Origin: Heliophilum fasciatum
Lineage (GTDB): Bacteria > Bacillota > Desulfitobacteriia > Heliobacteriales > Heliobacteriaceae
Reading direction: 5' to 3'
DNA length: 64,000 nucleotides
Assembly: GCF_004341395.1 (NCBI RefSeq)
Contig: NZ_SLXT01000006.1
Location: 62,001 to 126,000 of the forward strand
Under the pieces are notes generated by a model that saw only the letters and a program-made list of their open reading frames with translations, was not told the origin of the DNA and made no database searches. Shown in pieces: positions 8,944-16,687 of the stretch. Numbering within the stretch: the stretch's first letter is position 1; each line of letters opens with the position of its first letter. The translations under genes were made by a program, and so were the position numbers.

Positions 8944-9321
8944 ATGAAACAAGCCATATCGACAGCCGGTGCGCCGGCGGCCATCGGTCCCTATTCGCAA
9001 GCGATGGTGGTGGGCAATCTCGTGATGACGAGCGGGCAAATTCCCTTGACGCCGGCCGGGGAACTGGTCGGAGAGGGCATTGAAGCGCAAACACGGCAAT
9101 GCCTGGAGAATGTGCAAGCGATTCTTCAGGAAGCGGGCTTGACGATGAACCATGTTGTCAAGACAACGGTGTTTTTGCAGGATATGAATGATTTTGCGGC
9201 CATGAACGGTGTTTACGGACAGTTTTTTCAAGAGCCCTTTCCGGTACGCTCTTGTGTACAGGTCGCGCGCCTTCCCCGCGATGTGCGTGTCGAAATCGAG
9301 GCGATGGCGCTTCGACCGTAG
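8944..9321 (+). CDS. ridA: RidA family enamine/imine deaminase
   Basis: Hydrolyses reactive 2-aminoacrylate and other enamines made by PLP enzymes, protecting them from damage. 125 residues, the usual length. Family motifs are GPYSQA near residue 15, TSGQIPLTPAGELV, and the active-site arginine R102 in FPVRSCVQVARLPRDVRVEIEAMA. ATG 8944 follows GGGAGGACTAGTG; an upstream in-frame ATG at 8911 lacks this. It stands alone, divergent from the ABC-F gene. Confidence 0.95.
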   Translation: MKQAISTAGAPAAIGPYSQAMVVGNLVMTSGQIPLTPAGELVGEGIEAQTRQCLENVQAILQEAGLTMNHVVKTTVFLQDMNDFAAMNGVYGQFFQEPFPVRSCVQVARLPRDVRVEIEAMALRP

Positions 9322-9462
9322 TGGCTTGCCAGGACGGCTTCTTTTATGGCATGATAGCACTGATTCCCACCTGCCCCGCCCGAACTTGCGGTGATGATGG
9401 TTACAATAATGAATGGGGAGCCTGATCAGGGCGGTGATCAGGACAGCGAAGGGAGCGCAACC

Positions 9463-10008
9463 ATGACGAACGAACGTAAGCAGTACAGTGCACCACCGGC
9501 GATGGTGATTGATCCACAAAAAAGCTACAAGGCCACTTTCACCACCACCATGGGCAACTTTCAAATTGAATTGCTGCCGGCCAACGCACCGAATACGGTA
9601 AATAACTTTGTGTTTCTGGCGCGCGATCACTTTTATGACGGTGTGGTCTTTCACCGCATTATCAAAGATTTTATGATTCAAACCGGTTGTCCCCAGGGAA
9701 CGGGTACCGGCGGCCCGGGCTATCGCTTTGCCGATGAACTGCCGCCACAATTGCCTTATGAAGCGGGGATCGTGGCCATGGCCAATGCCGGTCCCAATAC
9801 CAACGGCAGTCAATTTTTTATCTGTAACGGTAAAAGTGCCCGTAACCTGAACAGCTATCCCAACTACACGGTTTTTGGGCGTGTGGTGGACGGTATGGAC
9901 GTGGTGCTGGCGATTTCGGCGGTGCCGGTGGGACGGAGCCCCCATGGGGAGATGAGCCGTCCGCTGGAACCGGTGACGATCGAGAAGGTGACGATCGAAG
10001 AGGCCTAA
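9463..10008 (+). CDS. ppiB: Cyclophilin-type peptidyl-prolyl cis-trans isomerase
   Basis: Catalyses proline isomerisation during protein folding. 181 residues. Core motifs: TTMGNFQIELLPANAPNTVNNFVFLA, the catalytic FHRIIKDFMIQTGCPQGTGTGGPGY, and MANAGPNTNGSQFFI. It ends with EKVTIEEA. The short-loop bacterial form, with no signal peptide from ATG 9463, so cytoplasmic. That ATG is preceded by AGGGAG; upstream in-frame ATGs (9391 on) would only add a low-complexity Asp/Gly-rich tail. Confidence 0.93.
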   Translation: MTNERKQYSAPPAMVIDPQKSYKATFTTTMGNFQIELLPANAPNTVNNFVFLARDHFYDGVVFHRIIKDFMIQTGCPQGTGTGGPGYRFADELPPQLPYEAGIVAMANAGPNTNGSQFFICNGKSARNLNSYPNYTVFGRVVDGMDVVLAISAVPVGRSPHGEMSRPLEPVTIEKVTIEEA

Positions 10009-10010
10009 GG

Positions 10011-10050
10011 GTCTGTAGACGTCTGTAGGCGTCTGTGGGCGTCTGTGGGC
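10011..10050 (+). repeat. 10-bp tandem repeat (4 copies)
   Basis: Four consecutive decamers: GTCTGTAGAC, GTCTGTAGGC, GTCTGTGGGC and GTCTGTGGGC, starting 2 bp after the cyclophilin stop and followed by GTC. Intergenic; no known function. Confidence 0.9.
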
Positions 10051-10204
10051 GTCCTGACGTACGCGGACAGCGAAGGGTTCTCCAGTGGGTTCTAGGGGAC
10101 CCTTCGCTGGCGGCAAAAGCACGGAAGAAGATGATGGAGCAGGGGCGCTTGTGGGACAAGGGCCTTTTTTTGCTCATCGGGGAATTGGATCACAGGAGGC
10201 GGGC

Positions 10205-11743
10205 ATGATCAAACGGCTGACCCTGGATTATCTACGCACCTTGATGCGCCGCGCCGATGCCAAAGGGCGCAGTTTTGCCGATACGCAGGCGCTGCTGGAA
10301 GCTGGTCCGACCTTTTTTGCTTATCTGGAATGGTTGATTGTGCCGATGGATGGGCAAGAGCGAGCTTCGATCAGCGAGGACCGGATGCGCGTCGTCGGTT
10401 CGGACGGTTGGTCGCTTCGGCCATGGGAACAGGTGATCTTTGGGCAAATCTTGCGGCAGCGGCTTTTTTTCTGCGCCCTCGATGATGTGGTTATGCTGGC
10501 CGATTTGCACCGGGCCATGGGAGACTTGGCCGAAGTATATGGCCGGCAAGTTGTCCTTGACGCATGGCGGGCTTGGGAAGAGCGTGTGCTGGCGGCGAAA
10601 CCGGTTTGCCCTCATGACGATGGGCTGGCCTGCGTGATTGCCGAGATCCTACGTACGGGTGATCGCGCTGCCAGGGAAGCGTTGTTGACGCACTTGCTTG
10701 TCTACCGGCGCACACTGGCCGATGCACCTGATGCGGATGCACTTGATGAGGAAGCTGGGGAATCGGCGGGAGAACCGTTAAGAGAACCGATAGCCTGGCT
10801 TGCCGAGGAGGTACGCTGTGCCCGGGAAAAAGCGGCAGCCATCGTGACAGCGCTGCGCCCCTTTGATCAGATTGCTGCAAGCCATGGCCGGCCGGCGCCA
10901 AAACTGCGGCAAGCGCACTGGATGGAATGCGTAAGCTACTACCGCCATGCTCACCGAGGGTTGTCCTTGATCATCGAAGAGCCCGACCCGGTGCGGCAAG
11001 GTCAAGGGCTGGCCTTGCTGCTGCGGGAGCGACATTTTCCCTGGACGGAGCATCTCTCATCGGATGCCTCCTTCGTGCAGGTCTTGTCCGCTCTTGTTCA
11101 GGACCGCCAAGCGTGCCTGCGGTGGCTGCGACAGTTGACCGCGCCGACCGTACCGGCGGCGCTACGTTGGCTATTGTTGTGGTATGGATTGGCCGGTGCC
11201 GGCGATTCAAGCGCGGTGGGGGAAGTGTTGGCGAAGGCCTATCAGGACGAGCGAAAAACCGGACAAAAACAACGGTTGTTGATCGATGCTCCCAATCTGG
11301 CGGTGATCGAGCAGCGTTGTGCTCAGGTGGTCCACGGCAACTCAGCAGGTGCAACCGCAGCGGCATTGACGCTGGCCGGTGATCTGTTGCCTGCCGCGCG
11401 ACTGCACCAACTGGCAGTGCAGCTTTGCCGCCATTGGGGCCTGGAGGCCGGTCAATTTTCGCCGGAACTGCAGGCTTGCGGCTTGCGATGGCTTGGCATG
11501 AATGCGGCAGGAACACCGCTCACCGGAGAGGCGCTACGGAATCAATTGCGCCGCCGCCCCGGTGCCTTTGCGTTTGACGGTACGCAGGCGGAATTGGAAG
11601 ACCGCCTGTGGACGTACCGCTTGCTGACACCGGGTCTGCTCGAGCCGGAGCAGGGTGAAGTCCTGTTGCGGGCCGTCGTGCAGCCGGAAGTGGAAGATGA
11701 AGCGGCAATCGATGCGTTGTTTGCCGGATTAAAAGATTGCTAG
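10205..11743 (+). CDS. Unrecognised helical protein paired with an Hsp70-like gene
   Basis: 512 residues from ATG 10205, which follows CAGGAGGCGGGC. I do not recognise a family. The composition is rich in Leu, Ala, Arg and Glu with long predicted helices and few prolines; there is no signal peptide or membrane segment. Segment 90-150 (GQILRQRLFFCALDDVVMLA) is hydrophobic-amphipathic. An acidic stretch lies near 180-200. The gene ends inside an 8-bp tandem repeat, and the Hsp70-like gene starts 48 bp further on, same strand, suggesting an operon. Stand-alone or fused helical domains accompany some bacterial Hsp70-like proteins (DUF3731 is one I considered), but I cannot confirm homology. Confidence 0.75.
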   Translation: MIKRLTLDYLRTLMRRADAKGRSFADTQALLEAGPTFFAYLEWLIVPMDGQERASISEDRMRVVGSDGWSLRPWEQVIFGQILRQRLFFCALDDVVMLADLHRAMGDLAEVYGRQVVLDAWRAWEERVLAAKPVCPHDDGLACVIAEILRTGDRAAREALLTHLLVYRRTLADAPDADALDEEAGESAGEPLREPIAWLAEEVRCAREKAAAIVTALRPFDQIAASHGRPAPKLRQAHWMECVSYYRHAHRGLSLIIEEPDPVRQGQGLALLLRERHFPWTEHLSSDASFVQVLSALVQDRQACLRWLRQLTAPTVPAALRWLLLWYGLAGAGDSSAVGEVLAKAYQDERKTGQKQRLLIDAPNLAVIEQRCAQVVHGNSAGATAAALTLAGDLLPAARLHQLAVQLCRHWGLEAGQFSPELQACGLRWLGMNAAGTPLTGEALRNQLRRRPGAFAFDGTQAELEDRLWTYRLLTPGLLEPEQGEVLLRAVVQPEVEDEAAIDALFAGLKDC

Positions 11744-11774
11744 ATTGCTAGATCGATAGATTGCTGGATTGCAG
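11735..11774 (+). repeat. 8-bp tandem repeat across a stop codon (5 copies)
   Basis: Units GATTGCTA, GATTGCTA, GATCGATA, GATTGCTG and GATTGCAG run head to tail. The stop codon (TAG, 11741-11743) of the preceding gene is in the first unit. The array fills most of the gap to the Hsp70-like gene. Confidence 0.9.
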
Positions 11775-11791
11775 GGGAAAGGGTGGACTCC

Positions 11792-13402
11792 ATGGCACGA
11801 ACGACCCGCTACTACGTAGGGATTGACTTTGGCACAACGAACAGTTCAGTAGCTCGTATTGCGGTGAAGGCGCGCCGTTCCCGCCGGCAGCCCGATGTGG
11901 CGCCGGAAGTACTGGCGCTACAGAACGGTTACGGGACCAAAGAACTGGTCCGCACGGTGCTCTTTTTCAGTCCCGATGGCCGGGTCATGACCGAAGAAGT
12001 GCCGGCCTTTGAGCAGCCGGAACGGGGAGTCTTGTCCTTAAAGCGCAAGATTATGGAAAACCGCCACTACACCAAAACCATCAACGGCCGCGTCTACCGG
12101 GCCGAGGAATTGGTGGGGCTTTTTCTCCAGGAATTATTGCGGCAAGCGGAATTGCGCTTGTCGATGATTGAGCGGTTGGTGCTCAGTGTACCGACGGGCG
12201 ATCGTCACGACTGGAAAGATGTATTGCTGGCCGGTGCGGTTCGTTGCGGGATCAAAGAAGAGCAAGTTTGGTTTGTCGATGAGCCGATCGCTGTACTTTG
12301 GGACTATAAAGATACCTTGGTACGACGCTTGCCTGATGATGCGCCGGTGCTGGTTTTTGATTTTGGCGGCGGCACCTTGGATCTGGCGGTGATGGACAAA
12401 GGACATTCCTTATCGAGCACCGACCCGGCGGCGGATCATCACCGGCGCAGCTTGATCTGGGCCAAGCGCGGTATTCCCGTGGGCGGTGATGATCTGGACG
12501 AAGTGATCTTGCGCTTGCTCATTGAAAAAGGCCAAGCCCAAGGCAATGTGGTCTGTCAGCAGATCAATACGGAACTGTTTGCATCGCCGGAACGGTTAGG
12601 GCGATTTCGTGAGCATCCGGTCTATGCACGGTTAAAACGCCATGCCGAGTTGATCAAAGCGGAACTGAGCCACGTGGAAGCGGTGCCGGTCGCGATTCCG
12701 CCGCTGTTGCCCCGGGTGGATCGGATGGGACTGGTGGGCTTACGCATGGAGCGGGATGAATGGGTGCAGGCGGCCGAGCCGATCTGGGCGCAGATCCGGG
12801 AAGGGCTGTGCCGTCTGGATCAGGATCTGCAAGCCAATCAGGGCAAAAGCTTGGCCGATGTGCAGGCGGTACTGCTTTCCGGCGGCAGCAGTCAAGTTCC
12901 CTATGTGATGGATTTGCTGGAGGAAGCGCTGCCGCAGGCACGGTTAATTTTTGATGAGCATCTGCAAACACGGATTTGTCGCGGCAATGCCCGTTATGGC
13001 CGCGATGACCATGAATGGGCGCTGGAGGATACGGTCGGTGTGGCCATCGGGGTGTACAACCACCGACAAGGTAAGGTCAATGTGTTGATTCCGGAGAACA
13101 GCACCTACCCGGTGGAGGTGACACGCCGCATAGCCACGACGCGCCCGGAACAGCGGGCCATCGATATCCGGCCCATGATCGGTAAAGACGGCGCTTTTCA
13201 ACCGTTATACCGCGATGCTCAGGCGGTAGCTTGTCGCATGCAGATTCAGCCGGTGGCTACGGTCGGCGATTATGAGCGGTTTTCGCTGACCTTGACGTTG
13301 GATAAATCGCAGCGTCTACAAATTCGTGCATACGATCATCAGTTTGATGAGACCGTCGGCGTGGAGGAGATTGCCTGGCCCGAGGAACCGCAACTGCCTT
13401 GA
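11792..13402 (+). CDS. Short divergent Hsp70-family ATPase
   Basis: 536 residues, shorter than DnaK (about 610-640). The actin-fold ATPase is complete: phosphate-1 DFGTTNSSVARI near residue 12, connect-1 like VDEPIAVLWDY, phosphate-2 VFDFGGGTLDLAV near 190, and adenosine motif LLSGGSSQVPYV near 365. Beyond about residue 400 a shortened beta-type substrate domain remains (QKVNVLIPENSTYPVEVTRR is typical of Hsp70), with no helical lid or C-terminal tail. ATG 11792 is chosen over GTG 11783 because AAGGGTGG is at proper spacing. No DnaJ or GrpE is nearby. It is probably a specialised chaperone working with the upstream unknown protein (inference from adjacency). Confidence 0.88.
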   Translation: MARTTRYYVGIDFGTTNSSVARIAVKARRSRRQPDVAPEVLALQNGYGTKELVRTVLFFSPDGRVMTEEVPAFEQPERGVLSLKRKIMENRHYTKTINGRVYRAEELVGLFLQELLRQAELRLSMIERLVLSVPTGDRHDWKDVLLAGAVRCGIKEEQVWFVDEPIAVLWDYKDTLVRRLPDDAPVLVFDFGGGTLDLAVMDKGHSLSSTDPAADHHRRSLIWAKRGIPVGGDDLDEVILRLLIEKGQAQGNVVCQQINTELFASPERLGRFREHPVYARLKRHAELIKAELSHVEAVPVAIPPLLPRVDRMGLVGLRMERDEWVQAAEPIWAQIREGLCRLDQDLQANQGKSLADVQAVLLSGGSSQVPYVMDLLEEALPQARLIFDEHLQTRICRGNARYGRDDHEWALEDTVGVAIGVYNHRQGKVNVLIPENSTYPVEVTRRIATTRPEQRAIDIRPMIGKDGAFQPLYRDAQAVACRMQIQPVATVGDYERFSLTLTLDKSQRLQIRAYDHQFDETVGVEEIAWPEEPQLP

Positions 13403-13465
13403 CGGAAGCTTTCCGGCATGCCCGGTGGAAGGTTACCATAGGATGATCGCGAGGAAGATCGCAAA

Positions 13466-13496
13466 AGCCCGCAAGCCACTGCAAAGGCTGCGGGTT
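13466..13496 (+). other. Inverted repeat in intergenic region
   Basis: AGCCCGCAAGCC (13466-13477) faces GGCTGCGGGTT (13486-13496) over an eight-base loop. It could fold in RNA, but no T-run follows, so a standard terminator is unlikely. It sits between the Hsp70-like and DUF2156 genes. Confidence 0.45.
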
Positions 13497-13534
13497 GCGT
13501 TGCTTTGGGTTGTGCCTGGGTAGAGAAGAACGAG

Positions 13535-14434
13535 GTGAGAGTTATCATTTTTCAACCCATAGGTTTAGAGGATCAAGCGTTGTTTCGTTCCTACTTACGC
13601 CAACGCCGTGATGAGGGCTCGGAATGTAATTTTACAACACTTTATATCTGGCGCCGGGCGTTTCAAACGGCATGGATGATTCTGGGCGATCACTTGGTGG
13701 TGCAAGCCGGCCGGGGGGAAAGGTACTTTTTACCGCCTTTTGGACCGGACGATGAACGCCTGGATGAAGTCATCCAGCAGTTGCAAGCGTTTTGCCGGGT
13801 GCAAGGGATGACCTGGGTCATGCGTGGAACGCCCGATTGGCTCGTTTGCCGGTTAGCGACACGCTTTCCCGGCAAGTACCGTTTTCGGGCTGATCGGGCC
13901 AGCTATGACTATGTATACCGGGCTCAAGATCTGATCGAACTGGGCGGGCGGAAGTATCAAGCGAAGCGCAATCATCTGCATAAGTTCGAAAAGGAATATC
14001 CGAACCATCGCTATGTGCCCTTGACGGAAGAGTGGATCGGCGCTTGTCTGGACAATGAACGGGAATGGTGCAGTCAACGCGGCTGTGACCAAGATGAGAA
14101 CCTGCGTCTGGAAAAAGAGGCCATTACCGATGCCCTCGATCATTTTTTGGAGTTAGGCGTTACCGGCGGTGTGTTGATCATCCGGGACAAAGTGGAGGCT
14201 TTTACCTTTGGGGAAGCGCTTCATGCCGATACGGCATTGATCCATGTGGAAAAAGCGAATCCCAATATTGCCGGCTGTTATCCCTTTATTAACCGTGAAT
14301 TTTGCCGGCAAGCCTGGTCAACGATGACCTATATCAATCGGGAAGAAGATCTGGGCTTGGAGGGCTTACGCAAAGCCAAACTGTCTTATCGTCCGGTCAA
14401 GTTTGTGAAAAAATATACGGTGACGTTGGCCTAA
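13535..14434 (+). CDS. DUF2156 family protein (phosphatidylglycerol lysyltransferase C-terminal-like)
   Basis: About 299 residues with the GNAT-like double fold of DUF2156, the family that includes the catalytic part of MprF-type aminoacyl-lipid synthases. Stand-alone Firmicute members have no proven function. Recognisable pieces are FQPIGLEDQALFRSYL at the N-terminus, KYQAKRNHLHKFEKEYPNHRY in the middle, HVEKANPNIAGCYPFINREF and NREEDLGLEGLRKAKLSYRP at the end. No membrane segments, so it is not a full MprF. The start is uncertain: GTG 13535 gives MRVIIFQPI, matching relatives, but its ribosome site is weak; ATG 13505 is in frame. The next gene follows within about 40 bp. Confidence 0.85.
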   Translation: MRVIIFQPIGLEDQALFRSYLRQRRDEGSECNFTTLYIWRRAFQTAWMILGDHLVVQAGRGERYFLPPFGPDDERLDEVIQQLQAFCRVQGMTWVMRGTPDWLVCRLATRFPGKYRFRADRASYDYVYRAQDLIELGGRKYQAKRNHLHKFEKEYPNHRYVPLTEEWIGACLDNEREWCSQRGCDQDENLRLEKEAITDALDHFLELGVTGGVLIIRDKVEAFTFGEALHADTALIHVEKANPNIAGCYPFINREFCRQAWSTMTYINREEDLGLEGLRKAKLSYRPVKFVKKYTVTLA

Positions 14435-14476
14435 GCCGAGGCAAATTAAGTGCAGAAACGAAGTGGAGTGACAACG

Positions 14477-15640
14477 GTGGAATATCGCATGGCCGGGCCG
14501 GCTGATCAAGCGGCGATTCAATGGCTTTGGGATTACTGTTTTGAACGCGAAAGCGATCCCTTTTATCAATGGTATTTTTCACAGTACTACGCCCTTGACC
14601 GTGTGCTGGGCGGCTATGACGGGGATCAAATGGACTGTTGTTTACACTTGAATCCCTATACGCTGGAACTGCGCGGGCGAGCCGTGCCGGTGTCCTACAT
14701 TGTCGGTGTGGCCACAAGGCCGGAAGCGCGCCGTGGCGGTGCGGTGCGGGGTTTGTTGCAAGCATCGCTGGGGGAGATGCGGCGGCGCGAGATCGCCGTC
14801 AGCATCCTCATGCCTTCCGCCGTCGGGTTCTACCGGCCCCTGCATTGGGAATTTTGCTATCACCGCTTGGTCTATAAATTAAGCCCGATGGATCTCAAGG
14901 GCTTTCAAGGCGGACCGGGACGCATGCGTCCGGCAACGATGGATGATTTCGGTCGCATGCAAGCCATTTATCGCACGTTTTTAGCCGAGAAGCACGGCTA
15001 TGTGCTGCGCAGTTTTGCCAACTGGCAGCAACTTTTTGAAGAGCATACCCTCGGCGGCGGCCGGATCTACATCCTGGAGGAGGGCGCTGCGCCCATCGGC
15101 TACCTCTTCTATGCTCTCCAAGGAAGTACGCTGGTGGTCCGGGAGATGGCTTTTGTCGATGGCGCGGCCCAGACGAGTTTGCTGCAGTTTTTACACAATC
15201 ACCGCTCGCAAGTCGAGCACATTGAGTGGAATGCAGCCATTGATGATGACGTGCTGTTTAGCTTGCCGAACCCCAAGGGGCAGGTGCTGTTGGAGCCGAT
15301 GATGACGGGGCGCATTGTCGATGTGGCCGCCGCCTTTACCGGTTTGCCCTGGTCGGGCAGTACGGCGCCAATCCGGCTGCGTGTGGATGACCCGTTGGCG
15401 CCTTGGAATGATCAGCTTTTCTTGCTAGAAGAGCAAGACGGTTGCGTGACGGTGACGCCCTGCGGTGAAGGAACGGGCGATGTGCGCTGTTCCATCGGTG
15501 CGTTGACGCAGCTGCTTTTTGGCCGGTTGTCCGTAGAGGAGTTGCATCGAGCCGGTCGTTGCCAAGGGGAGGCCATCGCGATGGCTGCTTTATCGACCTT
15601 GTTGCCGCCGATGATCAATTATATTAATGAATATTACTAA
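14477..15640 (+). CDS. Eis-like GNAT N-acetyltransferase with sterol-carrier-like C-terminal domain
   Basis: 388-residue protein with the architecture of Eis acetyltransferases: a first GNAT domain (acetyl-CoA loop VATRPEARRGGAVRGLLQ at about 85-105), a second degenerate GNAT domain, and a C-terminal SCP2-like domain (RLRVDDPLAPWNDQLF to the end). It ends INYINEYY. Relatives acetylate amines, including lysines and aminoglycosides; the substrate here is unknown. GTG 14477 (MEYRMAGPADQ) is chosen because AGTGGAG is eight bases upstream; GTG 14450 is in frame. Likely co-transcribed with the DUF2156 gene. Confidence 0.88.
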   Translation: MEYRMAGPADQAAIQWLWDYCFERESDPFYQWYFSQYYALDRVLGGYDGDQMDCCLHLNPYTLELRGRAVPVSYIVGVATRPEARRGGAVRGLLQASLGEMRRREIAVSILMPSAVGFYRPLHWEFCYHRLVYKLSPMDLKGFQGGPGRMRPATMDDFGRMQAIYRTFLAEKHGYVLRSFANWQQLFEEHTLGGGRIYILEEGAAPIGYLFYALQGSTLVVREMAFVDGAAQTSLLQFLHNHRSQVEHIEWNAAIDDDVLFSLPNPKGQVLLEPMMTGRIVDVAAAFTGLPWSGSTAPIRLRVDDPLAPWNDQLFLLEEQDGCVTVTPCGEGTGDVRCSIGALTQLLFGRLSVEELHRAGRCQGEAIAMAALSTLLPPMINYINEYY

Positions 15641-15648
15641 GCTAGAAA

Positions 15649-15678
15649 GGCGCGAGGATTCGCGTCTTTTTGATTTTT
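15649..15678 (+). terminator. Rho-independent terminator after the Eis-like gene
   Basis: GGCGCGA pairs with TCGCGTC (one G-T pair) around GGAT and is followed by TTTTTGATTTTT. Nine bases after the stop codon. Confidence 0.75.
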
Positions 15679-15799
15679 CCGGAACAGCGGACTATTGGTC
15701 CCAGCGGAAGCGTAAGGTAAAAAAAGTAGCCGAAGGTTGGCAAAAAGATGTTTGTTTTGGCAACCTTCACAAAAGAATCAGCAGAAGGAGCTGATTAGG

Positions 15800-16537
15800 A
15801 TGAACAAGCGATTCCTGATGGCGGTTGCCGGCATCGGTCTGTTGATCGGTGGTGCCTACGATGTCATCGACGGTCAACCGTTTCATTTTCTCCGGGAAGC
15901 AACAGTGAGAAAAACCGTAGCGACCACTGCACCGGAAAACGCGCTGACGTTGCTGCAGGACGGCAATCGGCGTTTTGTTGAGGGCGAGCCAGTGGCTGTT
16001 GATCTGCGTGCGCAAAAGCGCCAAGCCCTGGTGCAAGGGCAAACCCCTTTTGCGGTGGTCGTCAGTTGTTCTGATTCCCGGGTGCCGCCGGAACTGATCT
16101 TTAACCAGGGGTTGGGCGATCTTTTTGTGATCCGGGTAGCCGGGAACGTGGTGGACGACCATGAGATCGGCAGTGTGGAGTACGCTGTGGAACACCTAAA
16201 AGCGCCGTTGGTGGTTGTGTTGGGTCACGAAAAATGTGGTGCTGTAGCCGCCACTGTTCAAGGCGGCGAAGTGCACGGCCACATCGATGAGATCGTGAAA
16301 AAAATCAAACCTTCGGTGGAAAAAGCCAAAGCCAGCAGTGTTAGCGGCAATGATCTGGTGGAAGAAGCGGTTGTTGAAAATGTGAGAAACACGGTCAATG
16401 CGTTAGAAAAAAGCGCCATCATCAAAGCGGCCATCCAAAAGCAAGCGATCCTGCTTGTAGGAGCAAAGTATGACTTGGATGAGGGCCAGGTGCAGTGGCT
16501 GAACCAACCGGTAACCGCCACGACCCAGCCCAACTAA
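15800..16537 (+). CDS. Beta-class carbonic anhydrase with N-terminal membrane/signal segment
   Basis: Interconverts CO2 and bicarbonate. 245 residues from ATG 15800 (AGGAG upstream). Zinc ligands of the beta class: C90 in VVVSCSDSRVPPE with the D92/R94 dyad, then H143 and C146 in LGHEKCGAV. The start MNKRFLMAVAGIGLLIGGAYDV has a basic end and a hydrophobic stretch (6-20), so the enzyme is probably exported or membrane-anchored, unlike most cytoplasmic beta-CAs. Followed by its own gap and the purL promoter. Confidence 0.92.
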   Translation: MNKRFLMAVAGIGLLIGGAYDVIDGQPFHFLREATVRKTVATTAPENALTLLQDGNRRFVEGEPVAVDLRAQKRQALVQGQTPFAVVVSCSDSRVPPELIFNQGLGDLFVIRVAGNVVDDHEIGSVEYAVEHLKAPLVVVLGHEKCGAVAATVQGGEVHGHIDEIVKKIKPSVEKAKASSVSGNDLVEEAVVENVRNTVNALEKSAIIKAAIQKQAILLVGAKYDLDEGQVQWLNQPVTATTQPN

Positions 16538-16578
16538 GCCCGAACCGGCAAGTCACGCCGGGACTTTGATGCAGATGG

Positions 16579-16607
16579 TTGTGGGATGGCCCGGATTCAG
16601 GTAAGAT
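16579..16607 (+). promoter_or_regulatory. Candidate sigma-A promoter of purL
   Basis: TTGTGG (16579-16584), 17 bp, TAAGAT (16602-16607). About 80 bp upstream of the purL ATG. No guanine riboswitch is visible in the leader. Confidence 0.5.
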
Positions 16608-16687
16608 GAACGTGGCAAGTTGTGCGATTTCCGCAATGGATGTCGATAGAAGTAGTGCTGATGGTGTTGCGACAAGGAGGAGAATCG

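Noticed and set aside
8938-10122. 394-codon minus-strand frame opposite ridA and ppiB
   Set aside because: Covers two clear plus-strand genes and has a His/Arg-rich, unnatural composition.
13466-13500. Terminator after the Hsp70-like gene
   Set aside because: The inverted repeat is real but no T-run follows it.
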